From NCBI GenBank assembly GCA_016840085.1, contig JAEOTA010000078.1, positions 1-64,000 of the forward strand: 64,000 nucleotides of DNA, in the 5' to 3' direction. A program made the translations under genes and the position numbers. This document shows positions 14,811-24,810 of this stretch, piece by piece. The stretch is from Promethearchaeota archaeon (GTDB taxonomy: Archaea; Asgardarchaeota; Lokiarchaeia; Sigyniarchaeales; SOKP01). Within the stretch, counting starts at the first letter, position 1; every line of letters begins with the position of its first letter. The notes under the pieces are model-generated. The model made no database searches, had not been told where the DNA came from, and was given only the letters and a program-made list of their open reading frames with translations.

Positions 14811-16841
14811 ATGAGTAAAGAAACACGTAAGACCGAATTATCCAAATTACCTTTTATGGATAGTTCTCTTGATATAGAGAAACGAATAGAAGACTTACTA
14901 AAACGATTAAATTTATATGAAAAGTTTAAATTGTGTGCTGGAAGACGAGTGTGGTATGCGCCACCAATAAGAAGATTAGGTATTAAATCTTTTGAAATGC
15001 ACGATGGTCCTCATGGTGTTCGCGTTGATACGGAAGGTAAAATACAGTCAACTTACTTTCCCTCAACAATATGTAGAGCGGCTACGTGGAATCCAGAATT
15101 ATCTAAAGAATTTGGTTTGGCTATAGCCCAAGAAGTTCGGGATGTCGGCGCCCATATGTTACTTGCTCCGGGAATAAATATTCAAAGAACACCGATGTGT
15201 GGAAGAACATTTGAATATCAAACAGAAGACCCTTATTTGAATAAAAAATTAGCAGTTGCAGTTGTAGAAGGTGTTCAAAGTCAGAGAATTGCAGCTTGCA
15301 TAAAACATTTTATTTGTAATAATCAAGAAACAAATCGATTTACCGTAAGCTCAGAAATTAGTGAAAGAGCTCTACAAGAAATATATTATTCTGCTTTTAA
15401 GGCAGCTGTTCAAGATGCAGATGCATGGTCAATAATGAGTAGTTATAATAAGATAAATGGAATCTATGCTTCTGAACATAAACATCTCCTAAGAGAAGTA
15501 TTAATGAATAAATGGGGATTTAGAGGTTTTGTTGTTTCAGATTGGGGAGCAACGAGAGCTACAACAAGTACAGAAAGTAGCATAAACGCAGGTTTAACCT
15601 TAGAAATGCCAACTCCAAATAAATATTCGCTAACTAAAATGAAACAAGCTTTTGAAGAAGGAAAATTTACAGAGGAAGTTCTTAACGAAAATGTAAGACG
15701 ACTTCTAAGAGTAATGTTTCTGGTAGGATTATTTGATGATGAGGATTCTTTACCGCAAGGTAGTCGAAATACTTCTGAACACCAACTATTAGCTCGTAAA
15801 ATCGCTGAAGAAGGTATAGTACTATTAAAAAATGAAAGAAATATTCTCCCTCTGAATATCGAAAAACTAAAGAAAATCGCGGTAATAGGCCCAAATGCAA
15901 ACAAAAAGACATTTTTAGGAGCTGGGAGCTCTACGAATTTTCCTCCATATGAGATTAAACCAATTGATGGAATAAGAGAGAAATGTAAAGGAAGAGTTGA
16001 GATAATCGATTCACCTGTAGAAGCGGATGTAACTTTAATTTTTGCGGGACTAAAACACGAGCGGGGAATGGATGCTGAAGGAGAAGATAAAAAATCATTC
16101 AATTTACCATCTAATCAAATTGAACTTATTTCTAAAACCATTAAAGAAAATCCTAATACGATTGTAATACTTATCAATGGAAGCCCAATCTCTATGAATG
16201 AATGGATAAATAAGGTTCCTGCTGTGATAGAAGCATGGTATGGGGGAATGGAAAGTGGTAATGCAATTACTAATATACTTTTTGGTGAAATAAATCCCTC
16301 TGGAAAACTTCCTATAACATTTCCAAAGAAACTTTCAGATTCACCTGCACATGTTTCTGAACGGACCTATCCAGGTGATGAAAAAGTATTTTATGATGAA
16401 GGCATCTTTGTGGGATATCGTCATTTTGATACACGGAATATTGAGCCACTATTCCCATTTGGTCATGGGTTATCTTATACTAAATTTAGTTATGAAAACT
16501 TCAAAGTAAATAAAGAAAAAATTTCTGGAGATGAAACTATTATTGTGTCAGTCGATGTAATTAACAGTGGCGAATATTCTGGAACTGAAGTTGTCCAATT
16601 ATATATCCAAGATGTTGAGTGTAGTGTAGAAAGACCGCTCAAAGAACTTAAAGGATTTAAAAGGATTAAACTAAAACCTAATGAGAGGAAAACTATTAAA
16701 TTTGAATTAAAAAAAGAGGATCTCTCCTTCTTTGATGAAAAAAATAATTGCTGGAAAGCTGAGAAAGGTTTATTTAATATACTTATTGGTAGCTCATCAC
16801 GAGACATTAGAATACAAGGGGAGATTGAATACTTAGGGTAA
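14811..16841 (+). CDS. Glycoside hydrolase family 3 (beta-glucosidase-like)
   Basis: Retaining beta-glycosidase with the three-domain GH3 layout: TIM-barrel-like domain (about 20-320) with the nucleophile Asp244 in V-V-S-D-W-G, an alpha/beta sandwich (about 330-540) and a C-terminal fibronectin III-like domain (about 560-670, with G-T-E-V-V-Q-L-Y). K-H-F and H-D-G-P-H-G-V are the usual substrate-site residues. No signal peptide, so it acts in the cytosol on imported oligosaccharides or glycosides. ATG 14811 is preferred over 14802 for spacing from GGGGATGAT. The frameshifted gene at 16856 follows after 14 bases. Confidence 0.92.
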   Translation: MSKETRKTELSKLPFMDSSLDIEKRIEDLLKRLNLYEKFKLCAGRRVWYAPPIRRLGIKSFEMHDGPHGVRVDTEGKIQSTYFPSTICRAATWNPELSKEFGLAIAQEVRDVGAHMLLAPGINIQRTPMCGRTFEYQTEDPYLNKKLAVAVVEGVQSQRIAACIKHFICNNQETNRFTVSSEISERALQEIYYSAFKAAVQDADAWSIMSSYNKINGIYASEHKHLLREVLMNKWGFRGFVVSDWGATRATTSTESSINAGLTLEMPTPNKYSLTKMKQAFEEGKFTEEVLNENVRRLLRVMFLVGLFDDEDSLPQGSRNTSEHQLLARKIAEEGIVLLKNERNILPLNIEKLKKIAVIGPNANKKTFLGAGSSTNFPPYEIKPIDGIREKCKGRVEIIDSPVEADVTLIFAGLKHERGMDAEGEDKKSFNLPSNQIELISKTIKENPNTIVILINGSPISMNEWINKVPAVIEAWYGGMESGNAITNILFGEINPSGKLPITFPKKLSDSPAHVSERTYPGDEKVFYDEGIFVGYRHFDTRNIEPLFPFGHGLSYTKFSYENFKVNKEKISGDETIIVSVDVINSGEYSGTEVVQLYIQDVECSVERPLKELKGFKRIKLKPNERKTIKFELKKEDLSFFDEKNNCWKAEKGLFNILIGSSSRDIRIQGEIEYLG

Positions 16842-16855
16842 ATGATAATTTTAAA

Positions 16856-18141
16856 ATGATTGTAAAAGAAGATTTAGAAGAAGCAAAGGAGAGAATGAAA
16901 GCATGGTGGGACCATGAAACTACTGATAGACCTACAATTGCATATAATATACCAGAGGGACCGAATTCTGCAAAGGCACTCTTAGCATCAGGTGCGTTAA
17001 ATTATGATTTAGGTAAAAATTGGGATGGAATTGAGCCGATTCTAGACACTCTTGAAAACAATAGTGATGGTTTAGTCTGGGGTGGTGAATGTATTCCCAG
17101 ATATTTTCCTAATTACGGTCCGGGGGTAATAGCAGCGGTATTAGGGGTAACTCCTGAATATAAATCAGGTACTATATGGTTTCATAGAAAAACCGATGTA
17201 AAGATATTGTTAATCTTCTTGAGAGTGCTAAATTAAACAATGATAATGAGTGGTATGTTAGGTTAAAGCGTACCACAGAAATTGCTGCGAAGCGAGGGGC
17301 AAAAAATAATTATTGTGTTGCCATGACTGATTTAGGAGGAATACTTGATATCTTAGTATCATTTCTAGGTCCTCAAGAAATTATCATTCAAATGAGAAGA
17401 AATCCAGAACTAATAGATACTTGTAGAGCAATTATTATGGAAAAGTATCTTAGACTTTACGATGAACTACAAAATATTATTAATAAACATGCGGATGGAT
17501 GTGATACTTGGTTAAATCTCTGGTGCCCAAAGCGATATTATACCATGCAAAGCGATTTTTGTGTTATGCTTAATCAGAAATATTTTGAAAGGTTTGTACT
17601 ACCAGACTTAAGAGAGCAGGCAGAGCATATGGATTATTCTTTTTACCATTTAGATGGTCCTGAACAAATTAGATTTCTTGATGATATTTTAAAACTAGTG
17701 GATGGGATTCAGTATGTACCGAGGGCAAAACATGGAATGTCACAAGATGGGGCTGACGAATGGATGCCGCTTTACAAGAAGATTCAAAAAGCTGGAAAAA
17801 ATATTCATATGACAATCTTGGATTGCCCTATAGTTCCAAAAGTATATAAACAATTAGATTCTAAAGGATTATTTGTCTATGCTGTGTTTCTTACTAAGAG
17901 TCTAGCTGAGTGCTATTTACCGAAGTTTATGGGGGGGAATGGTGGAGAGCTTATTATTATAATTTCAAGTTGGGCAAAGGAAGTGGATATTGAAAAGATA
18001 AATAGAGCAACAGTAAGAGAATATACAACAAGCAATAATATTCAAATTAGCAAATCCCTTGAAAGCCAAATAGTTAGAGAATTAAGAAAAGATAGAAGTG
18101 TTTTAACCTATATTCCAGACATTGAGAAAAAGCATATGTAA
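16856..18141 (+). pseudogene. Uroporphyrinogen-decarboxylase-like protein (URO-D fold), frameshifted
   Basis: Two frames form one protein. Residues from 16856 to about 17190 (W-W-x-H-E-T-T-D-R-P start, N-Y-G-P-G-V near 85) stop at 17236 in frame. From about 17191 the next frame continues without a stop (K-D-I-V-N-L-L-E, then M-T-D-L-G-G-I-L-D-I) to 18141. A one-base loss near the A5 run at 17187-17191 explains this. The fold is that of URO-D and of corrinoid methyltransferases such as MtaA/MtbA; members of this uncharacterised branch are often linked to methyl transfer. Either a true pseudogene or a sequence error. It follows the GH3 gene closely. Confidence 0.75.
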
Positions 18142-18298
18142 TAGGTTTCATATCGAAAATACTAATAAAGGGATTTAATAACATCTAAAATTATAAATTT
18201 TTTAAATAAAAAGCTCTTCTTTTATTTCAATATAATTTTAAATGATTTTCATAATTAGATATTTTGGGAATTTAGGAATCCTAAAAAAAGCATAAAAA

Positions 18299-18312
18299 GG
18301 TGTAATAGAATA
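18299..18312 (+). promoter_or_regulatory. SD and ATA start of the SDR gene
   Basis: AAAAAGGTG has its GGT at 18299-18301; eight bases later is ATA (18310). No ATG, GTG or TTG occurs in frame before the Rossmann motif. Confidence 0.55.
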
Positions 18313-19110
18313 GTAGACCGTTTAAAGGGAAAAATCGCTATAGTAGTTGGAGCAGGACAACAACCAGGAGATACTATTGGGAATGGAAGAGCAATATCAA
18401 TATTATTTGCCCGTGAAGGAGCCAAGGTAATGCTTGTTGATAAAAATCTTAATGCTGCAAAAAAAACAAAATCCATGATTAATAAAGAAGGTGGAGAATC
18501 CTTCGTTTTTAAAGCGGATATTATTAGGGAAGATGATTGTCGTAGGATAGCCGAAAAATGTGTTGAAGTTTACGGAAGGATTGATATTCTGGTCAATAAT
18601 GTTGGTATTGGTGAGGGAGATAGGAAGTTGGTCGATTTGAGTGAAGAGATGTGGGATAAAATTTTCAATATAAACCTTAAAGGAATGTTTTTTACGTGTA
18701 AATATATTTTACCAGTGATGGAGAAACAGGAAAGCGGTTCAATAATAAATATTTCTTCTGTAGCAGCTGTTTGTGCTGTGAGATATGTAGCTTATAAAAT
18801 TTCAAAATCAGGAGTTAATTCTTTAACTCATCAGCTTGCTATGAAGTATGCCAAGAATGGTATCCGTGTTAATGCGATCATGCCAGGATTAATGAACACA
18901 CCTATAGCTATCGAAGGGATGGCAAGAAGCACAGGGAGAAGTAAAGAGGATATAATCGAAATGAGGAATAGTATGGTTCCTCTAAAAGGGGGAATGGGGG
19001 ATGCATGGGATACAGCTTATGCCGCTTTGTTTCTAGCATCAGATGAAGCAAAGTTTATTACTTCAGTTATGTTTCCTGTAGACGGAGGTCAAAGCTCTAA
19101 AATTGGATGA
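18310..19110 (+). CDS. Short-chain dehydrogenase/reductase (SDR)
   Basis: NAD(P)-dependent oxidoreductase of about 266 residues. The dinucleotide motif is V-V-G-A-G-Q-Q-P-G-D-T-I-G-N-G (about residues 10-24), with a longer loop than the usual T-G-x-x-x-G-I-G. N-N-V-G and the catalytic Ser (N-I-S-S), Tyr and Lys (Y-K-I-S-K) are present. A start at ATG 18430 would remove the whole cofactor motif. The frame is open upstream to ATA 18310, giving I-V-D-R-L-K-G-K-I-A-I-V-V, the normal SDR N-terminus, with a GGTG site eight bases upstream. Substrate unknown. A new transcription unit after a 168-base gap. Confidence 0.85.
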   Translation: MVDRLKGKIAIVVGAGQQPGDTIGNGRAISILFAREGAKVMLVDKNLNAAKKTKSMINKEGGESFVFKADIIREDDCRRIAEKCVEVYGRIDILVNNVGIGEGDRKLVDLSEEMWDKIFNINLKGMFFTCKYILPVMEKQESGSIINISSVAAVCAVRYVAYKISKSGVNSLTHQLAMKYAKNGIRVNAIMPGLMNTPIAIEGMARSTGRSKEDIIEMRNSMVPLKGGMGDAWDTAYAALFLASDEAKFITSVMFPVDGGQSSKIG

Positions 19111-19185
19111 AAATGCCTTTGTTTAATTAATGTTGTTACAAACGAAAATTTAAAATTTAAAATAAAAAAAAATAAAAATATGAGT

Positions 19186-19608
19186 TTATACAGGCTCGAA
19201 GCCCAAATCTACTCTTGTTTCTCCTCTAATTTCGGTTTCAATAAATGTTGCTTTAACAGGCATTCCGACATTAATTGTCTCAGGCTTAGTCTCATCTACA
19301 CCTATTAATTGTCCACTTACCATCGGACCTTCTTCTAACTTTATTACTGAAAAACAATAAGGTTTTTTTCTACCATAACCTTTTTCAACAAAGAAAGGTG
19401 TTCCTACAGTAATACTTGTAAAAGCAGCAATTTGCCCTTTCCCTGACATTTCTACCCATTCCATGTTTGCTTTATTACATTTAATGCATAATTTCCTTAC
19501 TGGAAGATACATCTCGCCGCAATCTTTGCATTTTGAGCCCATTAATTTTTTTTCAGCTAAAAAATCTATATAACTTTTTATAGTAAAATCTCTTTCACTC
19601 TCAGACAT
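19186..19608 (-). CDS. DUF35 OB-fold protein with zinc ribbon (thiolase partner)
   Basis: Small acyl-CoA-binding partner of archaeal thiolase/HMG-CoA synthase. A zinc ribbon C-K-D-C-G (about 29-33) and C-I-K-C-N (about 44-48) precedes an OB fold (G-K-G-Q-I-A-A-F-T, K-P-Y-C-F-S-V-I-K-L). ATG 19608 is used because GAGGTGA ends just upstream; a longer frame from 19644 would overlap the thiolase and lacks support. It starts 13 bases after the thiolase gene, so the two proteins are made together, as in the known archaeal thiolase complexes that channel acetoacetyl-CoA. Confidence 0.9.
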   Translation of the reverse strand: MSESERDFTIKSYIDFLAEKKLMGSKCKDCGEMYLPVRKLCIKCNKANMEWVEMSGKGQIAAFTSITVGTPFFVEKGYGRKKPYCFSVIKLEEGPMVSGQLIGVDETKPETINVGMPVKATFIETEIRGETRVDLGFEPV

Positions 19609-19621
19609 ATTTTTCTCACCT

Positions 19622-20881
19622 CTACTTTTCAAAAATTGTGACAACGCATGTAGCTCCTGATCCGCCCAAATTATGGACTAACATACGTTCTACATCAAAT
19701 TTCACTTGCCTATTTCTTTCAGCAATACCTCTCATTTGTTTAAAGACTTCTACGCAAAATGCTGCACCAGTAGCCCCTACAGGATGACCCTTGCTTTTCA
19801 GTCCCCCACTCGTATTAATTGGCAATGATCCATCTCTCTTTGTTTCTCCATTCTTAATTGCTTCAACAGCCTTACCCTTTTCATAAAAACCTAAATCTTC
19901 TAAAGCGACTATTTCTGCAATAGTGAAACAATCATGGACTTCTGCTATTTGAATATCTTTGGGTTTAAGTCCCGACATTTCATAAGCTTGTCGTGCTGCT
20001 TCTTTTGAAGCAATAAAACTCGTTAAATCTTTTCTATCATGCAAAGATAATTCTGCACTCCCTTGACCAGTACCAGCAATCCAAATCGGAGCATCAGTAA
20101 AGTTTTTAGCTACATCTTCAGCTGCTAAAAATACACAAGCTGCTCCATCAGTTATCAAACTACAATCAAACAAACGTAGAGGATAAGCAATCATTGGATT
20201 TGAGCTGCTTTTAAGGAAATCAAACTCATCCTTCCAATCTGGAATATCTCCTCCGGACTTTTCGATTTTTGCTATTTTGCTTTTCATCATATCGGCAATT
20301 GAACTTTGCATATGGGCATATGGATTTTCCTTTCCATTTTCGTGATTTTTTATTGCCACTCTCATTAGATCTTCTACTGTTGTTCCATATTTGTGGAAGT
20401 GTGCCGATGCAAGAGTACCATACAAACCTGGGAATGTCGCTCCAGCAGGATATTCGAATAAACTATCGGATGCTGTAGCTAAAACATCGGTGACTCCTGT
20501 TGTTGGTAATTCTGTCATACATTCAACACCACTCACAGCAATAACATCATGAACCCCCGATGCAATCGCTAAAATAGCTTGACGAAGAGCAATTCCGCTA
20601 CTAGCACATGCTCCCTCAAAACGTGATGCTGGTTTTGGAACTAATCCTACTAAACCTGCCATCTGTGGTCCTAAATGTCCCTGATGATTAAATAGATCTG
20701 AAGAATAATTACCAACATAACAAGCATCAATATCTTTTGGTTCAATACCATTATCAACTCTACTTACTGCATCTAACCATGCATCAACCCATAAGTCTGG
20801 ATTTCTTTTAAGTGGAAAGTGAGCACCAAACGTACTCATTCCCGCTCCAACCATAGCCACTTTTCTTGCTAATTTTCCCAT
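19622..20881 (-). CDS. Thiolase (acetyl-CoA acetyltransferase family, archaeal type)
   Basis: Condenses or cleaves acyl-CoA, for mevalonate synthesis or beta-oxidation. The nucleophile is Cys92 in E-G-A-C-A-S-S; His is in H-D-C-F-T-I-A-E, and the C-terminal G-H-P-V-G-A-T-G-A holds the second catalytic His (the Cys of bacterial C-x-G is not obvious). 419 residues. SD GGTGA precedes ATG by a short gap. Upstream gene of a two-gene operon with the DUF35 protein. Confidence 0.92.
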   Translation of the reverse strand: MGKLARKVAMVGAGMSTFGAHFPLKRNPDLWVDAWLDAVSRVDNGIEPKDIDACYVGNYSSDLFNHQGHLGPQMAGLVGLVPKPASRFEGACASSGIALRQAILAIASGVHDVIAVSGVECMTELPTTGVTDVLATASDSLFEYPAGATFPGLYGTLASAHFHKYGTTVEDLMRVAIKNHENGKENPYAHMQSSIADMMKSKIAKIEKSGGDIPDWKDEFDFLKSSSNPMIAYPLRLFDCSLITDGAACVFLAAEDVAKNFTDAPIWIAGTGQGSAELSLHDRKDLTSFIASKEAARQAYEMSGLKPKDIQIAEVHDCFTIAEIVALEDLGFYEKGKAVEAIKNGETKRDGSLPINTSGGLKSKGHPVGATGAAFCVEVFKQMRGIAERNRQVKFDVERMLVHNLGGSGATCVVTIFEK

Positions 20882-20983
20882 TATTTCACCAATTTTTTTC
20901 TTTAAATTATAAATAATTTTGAGATTAAAGAAGTGAATTATTGAAAAATTAAATTTGTTATTGTTTTATAATTGAGTGTTAAC

Positions 20984-22219
20984 TTAATCATGAAAATATT
21001 TGGATAAATACCAAATTTCAAAAAAGATTCCTATAAATGAGATAAATAACGGTGCTACATAATGTACATTTTGCATTAGTAATCCACCAATATATCCAGT
21101 TGGGATGAAACCTATACCTCTTATCATTCCAACAATTCCATATGATTCTGCTTTTTTGGTTTCATCCAAATCGGTTAATGCCATCTGTTCAGAGGGAATA
21201 AATGTACACACACTCATGGCAAAGGGAATATGGCTGATAATTAAGGCTGGCAATAGGAATGCTGTAAATCCACCAGCCCAAATAAAGTAGGCTAGGATAT
21301 TAATGATAAAAAATGATAGGCCAAAGAATTGACTTAAAATGAGGGATTTTTTTTTCCCGATTTTATCTGCCATATGTCCTCCAGGAATTTGAAAGATCAT
21401 ATTAGAAGTGTTAAATACGATTGTTATCAAAGCAAGTTCTTCTCGTGTAATCTGATAAAAATCTCTTAATCCTCCACTATAAATTGACAGACCAATATTG
21501 TAAATAAATAGATCTAAAGTTAAGAATATCAATACTCCTCTACTTTTGGGATTTTTAATAATCTTTCTCCATAAACTCGGTTCTTCCACTTCAATGGTTG
21601 CAACTGAAAGCTGTTTCGGATTATTTACAACTCGAAATTTTTCTGATATAAAAACTAAATTAATCAATCCCTCTATTATCAAAATGCCTATAAATACTAA
21701 GAAGAAAAACCGAGTATCAAAAGCACTCCCAAACAAAACAAAAGTCGAACCAAATATCGTTCCTCCAAAAAAGGAAAAAAGTATCAACCCATACATCAAT
21801 CCTTTTGATTTATTACTATTTTCAGAAATAAATATTAAACTACTGAGATTATTCATAACCATTCCTAAGAAATAGATAAGAATACCAATTAAAAGAAATA
21901 TAATTGCGCTTGGATTCGAGGAAATAAGAAAAATTAATCCTAAAATATAGAGGGGGATGGCACCTAACATCAGCTTCTTACGTCCAAATTTATCTGACAG
22001 TTTTCCTATTAATGGCATTGGTAGAAATTGTATAATAGCACCAATAGATACTATAATACCCGTCATAAGGATAGATCCTGTAAGGTCTAAAATAAATGGT
22101 TGATATACTACATTAAACATACCAGCACCCATTCCATGAATTAAATTGATAAAGAATAATGTCCAAAGATTTTTCCGCTTTACTCTATCAATTCTTTTGG
22201 AATTTTCATGTGTACTCAT
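20984..22219 (-). CDS. MFS transporter (copy 1)
   Basis: 411 residues, 12 predicted helices. MFS motif A is G-K-L-S-D-K-F-G-R-K-K (after helix 2), repeated in the second half as G-H-M-A-D-K-I-G-K-K-K. The substrate is not evident; layout resembles drug/metabolite exporters. It is a paralog of the gene at 22401, sharing the N-terminal pattern M-x-T-H-x-N-S and a common ending at Y-I-G-G-L/V-I-A-G, so the pair arose by tandem duplication. No SD seen before the ATG. Confidence 0.88.
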   Translation of the reverse strand: MSTHENSKRIDRVKRKNLWTLFFINLIHGMGAGMFNVVYQPFILDLTGSILMTGIIVSIGAIIQFLPMPLIGKLSDKFGRKKLMLGAIPLYILGLIFLISSNPSAIIFLLIGILIYFLGMVMNNLSSLIFISENSNKSKGLMYGLILFSFFGGTIFGSTFVLFGSAFDTRFFFLVFIGILIIEGLINLVFISEKFRVVNNPKQLSVATIEVEEPSLWRKIIKNPKSRGVLIFLTLDLFIYNIGLSIYSGGLRDFYQITREELALITIVFNTSNMIFQIPGGHMADKIGKKKSLILSQFFGLSFFIINILAYFIWAGGFTAFLLPALIISHIPFAMSVCTFIPSEQMALTDLDETKKAESYGIVGMIRGIGFIPTGYIGGLLMQNVHYVAPLFISFIGIFFEIWYLSKYFHD

Positions 22220-22400
22220 AAATTGAGTTTCTCTTACTAAATTTTATTGATTTTACTATATGAAAAAGTTGATTATTAACAGAAAAAGTTACTTCTCATA
22301 TGAGTTTTTTGATTCCTTTGGTTCTCTCCAACTTTTTTGTCAATCTAATGATGTTTTATCTTTTTAAATTTCCATAGTATTCCCGTCCCTTTTACAATTG

Positions 22401-23654
22401 CTAAATTTCTCCCTTTTTTTTACTCTCACCCTCAAAATATTTTGATAAGAACCATAACAAAAAGATGATCCCCATTATCGTGAAAATAAAAGAGGCGATA
22501 TAATGCACGCTCGCAATTAAGAATCCTGCAATCACTCCCGTAGGTATTACACCAATCCCTCTAATAAGTGCCACAATCCCATAGGATTCTGCTTTCCTGG
22601 ATTCGTCTAAATTTGTTAAGGTTATACCTTCTGAGGGTATAAACGTGGTAGCAACCGCAGCATTAATAATTTGTCCTATAATTAATAATAGAAGTAATGA
22701 ACTTTTAAAACCACTTGACCATAAAAAAAAAGCTATAACAAGTAAGGAAAAAAATGCTAAACCTAGTGATTCACATAATATCAAGGTTTTTTTTTTTCCG
22801 ATTTTGTCAGTGAGATGACCTGCGGGAATTTGGAACAACACCAAACTAATGTTACTGCAAAGAGATAAGAGTGCTATATCTTGCAGGGTGATTTTGTATT
22901 GATCAATCAGACCCGCACTATAAATAGACAAAGAAATACTATAAATAAAAGCATCTAAAGTGAAAAAAATTACTACTGCTCTTAGTTTGGGTGTTGTAAG
23001 TATTTTCCGCCAAATTCCTTTTTCAGTTTTAGATGGTTTATCTGGATTTTTTTGTAAACTAGACTTTCGTGGGATAGGTTCAGATATAAATATTATAAAG
23101 ATAATATAATTAAATACTATGATTATTATAAAAAGGAAAAAATAAAATTGAAAATTAAACCTCGAGTCAACCAGAACAAAATAACTGGCTGCAATACTTC
23201 CCCCAAATTGGACAAAAGCCATGATTGCAAAATTAAATCCTTTTTTCGTTTCTGTACTATTTTCTGAAACAAATACTAGGTAAACTGAAAGAGCAATTGC
23301 TAAACCAAAGTAGAAACACAAGACCCCAGCTATAAGAATAAATAAATTGTTTGCTATAATGAAGAAAAATAATCCAAGAATCATAAAGGGAGTATCAAAA
23401 TACCACATCAACTTTCTCCCGTACTTATCGGATAATTTTCCTAAAAATGGCATTGGTAAGAATTGTATTATACTCCCTACTGTAGTAATAACTCCGGTTA
23501 TAAAAATAGAACCTGTGAAATCATATATGAAAGGGATATAAACGATATTGAACAGAGTTTGACCGAATCCATAGAAGAGTAAATTGATTAACATTGCATA
23601 GGAATTCCTACGTCGAGTTTTTTCAATGTCTCCTGAATTTCTATGTGTTTTCAT
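22401..23654 (-). CDS. MFS transporter (copy 2)
   Basis: Twelve-helix MFS carrier of 417 residues from ATG 23654; a GTG at 23675 would add seven residues, but alignment with the neighbour (M-S-T-H-E-N-S against M-K-T-H-R-N-S) fixes the shorter start. Motif A is G-K-L-S-D-K-Y-G-R-K, with second-half copy G-H-L-T-D-K-I-G-K-K-K. The two copies are well diverged across the helices, so they may carry different substrates. 181 bases separate it from copy 1. Confidence 0.87.
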   Translation of the reverse strand: MKTHRNSGDIEKTRRRNSYAMLINLLFYGFGQTLFNIVYIPFIYDFTGSIFITGVITTVGSIIQFLPMPFLGKLSDKYGRKLMWYFDTPFMILGLFFFIIANNLFILIAGVLCFYFGLAIALSVYLVFVSENSTETKKGFNFAIMAFVQFGGSIAASYFVLVDSRFNFQFYFFLFIIIIVFNYIIFIIFISEPIPRKSSLQKNPDKPSKTEKGIWRKILTTPKLRAVVIFFTLDAFIYSISLSIYSAGLIDQYKITLQDIALLSLCSNISLVLFQIPAGHLTDKIGKKKTLILCESLGLAFFSLLVIAFFLWSSGFKSSLLLLLIIGQIINAAVATTFIPSEGITLTNLDESRKAESYGIVALIRGIGVIPTGVIAGFLIASVHYIASFIFTIMGIIFLLWFLSKYFEGESKKKGEI

Positions 23655-23777
23655 GGTTTTCTCAGCTCTCTTCACTCTCTTTATTTTCTATCTATAATCT
23701 AACTACTTGTTGTCTTTGTTTGAATGCTTTTAATTCTTCTAAATTTTTACTAAAAATTAAAATAACATCGTGCTGCT

Positions 23778-24056
23778 TTAACTAATGCGTCCTAGTTTTT
23801 TTCGAAGGACACTGTTGATTGTGATATGAATAGCTTCCAAAGTATTTGATGATATTTGAATCTGTGAATTAACCTTCAATCCGATGGCTAACTCCCAATC
23901 TTCCCAATCTTTAGATTTATTCCCGCCCCAGAATCTAACTATCTTTGATTCAGGACCACCTCTCGCATATTCTCTTCGATGATTCGAACTTCTTTTATGC
24001 TGGTAAGGTAGTCTAGTCCACTTTGAATAACAATGCCAAGGACGTTTGTATGCCAT
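23778..24056 (-). pseudogene. Truncated ribosomal protein L10e/uL16-like paralog
   Basis: 92 residues that match the N-terminal half of archaeal L10e (~170 residues): R-P-W-x-C-Y at the start, P-Y near 17, E-Y-A-R-G-G-P-E-S-K-I (about 30-40), then Q-I-Q-I-S-S-N-T-L-E-A (about 66-76) and V-L-R-K-K-L-G-R. It stops two codons after K-K-L-G-R, where L10e continues with its R-V-Y-P-H half. An insertion W-E-D-W-E-L sits in the middle. A good SD (AAGGTG) precedes the ATG, so it may still be translated. A decayed copy or an expressed domain; the true L10e should be elsewhere. Confidence 0.65.
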
Positions 24057-24810
24057 TTTATAAACACCTTCGGATATATAATATTATTTTATTTTTAATG
24101 AAACTTGATCTTATATTTGACTTAGTCAAAATTGATCTAATAGAGCCTACCTATTCTGGCTACTTATACTGAATTTCTTACTTCTCTACTTCTCAAAATG
24201 AAGCTTATAGCAAATTATCATATCTTTTTGAAGTAAGTCAATGTATAAGGTGTAAGGTAAAGTTCATAGCAGTAATCTATAATTATAATAGCTAAAATTA
24301 GTACTTAGAAAAAAAGTTTATTTCAAAAATGATAATCGCTATAAACTTATTCCATTTTTAATCACTATAATTATTAGCACATCTTAAATATTTAAATATT
24401 TGGGTTTGATGTGGATTGATTAATGAAGATTAGAACAAAATTAGTGGGAAATTGTTCCCAATTCTTAAAAATACTTAAGTTTTCTAAGAGCTCTATACAA
24501 TTTAAATCTTCTATAGTGAGGAGGGATCTTTCTAAACCACGACACCATATGGAAGTTTTTAAATTCGCAGTGCACCACCAGACAATTCTGTAAAGGTTTA
24601 ATAAAGCAAATAATTTGTAACCATACCAACAATCATCCCAGTTATAGTTTTTTATGCCGAACTTTAAACATAATTTTCTATATGATGATATTCCGCAGAA
24701 AGGTTATGCTGGTGAAGATTTGTTTTCTGATTACAGGTGTTCCTAAACTATTTAAGTTGCTAGCTTTAGGGATATTACTTTTAACTTTTGGATCCCCATA
24801 CTCCTCTAAT
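24057..24810. other. Long intergenic region with no intact gene
   Basis: 754 bases without an ORF I can support. It holds: an inverted repeat AAGTTTAT/ATAAACTT (24314-24321 and 24341-24348); a short hairpin GGGAA-ATTG-TTCCC (24446-24459); a degenerate peptide-coding fragment on the minus strand (24481-24540, see repeat entry); and a 30-codon plus-strand frame (about 24655-24747) of unknown worth. It looks like eroded sequence. Confidence 0.4.
24481..24540 (-). repeat. Degenerate E-D-L-N fragment, copy 1
   Basis: On the minus strand it reads L-L-T-I-E-D-L-N-C-I-E-L-L-E. The first 31 bases match those at 26646-26676 with three differences. The two copies flank the two DUF169 genes. Parent gene unknown. 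Confidence 0.5.

Noticed and set aside
15464..16102. 212-codon open frame on the minus strand
   Set aside because: It lies opposite the well-supported GH3 gene, has no SD and reads as low-quality S/P/L-rich sequence; a shadow frame.
23691..23773. Minus-strand frame just after the L10e fragment as its missing C-terminal half
   Set aside because: About 29 codons are open but do not resemble the L10e R-V-Y-P-H region.
24655..24747. 30-codon plus-strand frame containing Y-A-G-E-D-L-F-S-D-Y
   Set aside because: Coding-like composition but too short, no SD and no family recognised; noted under the intergenic region only.
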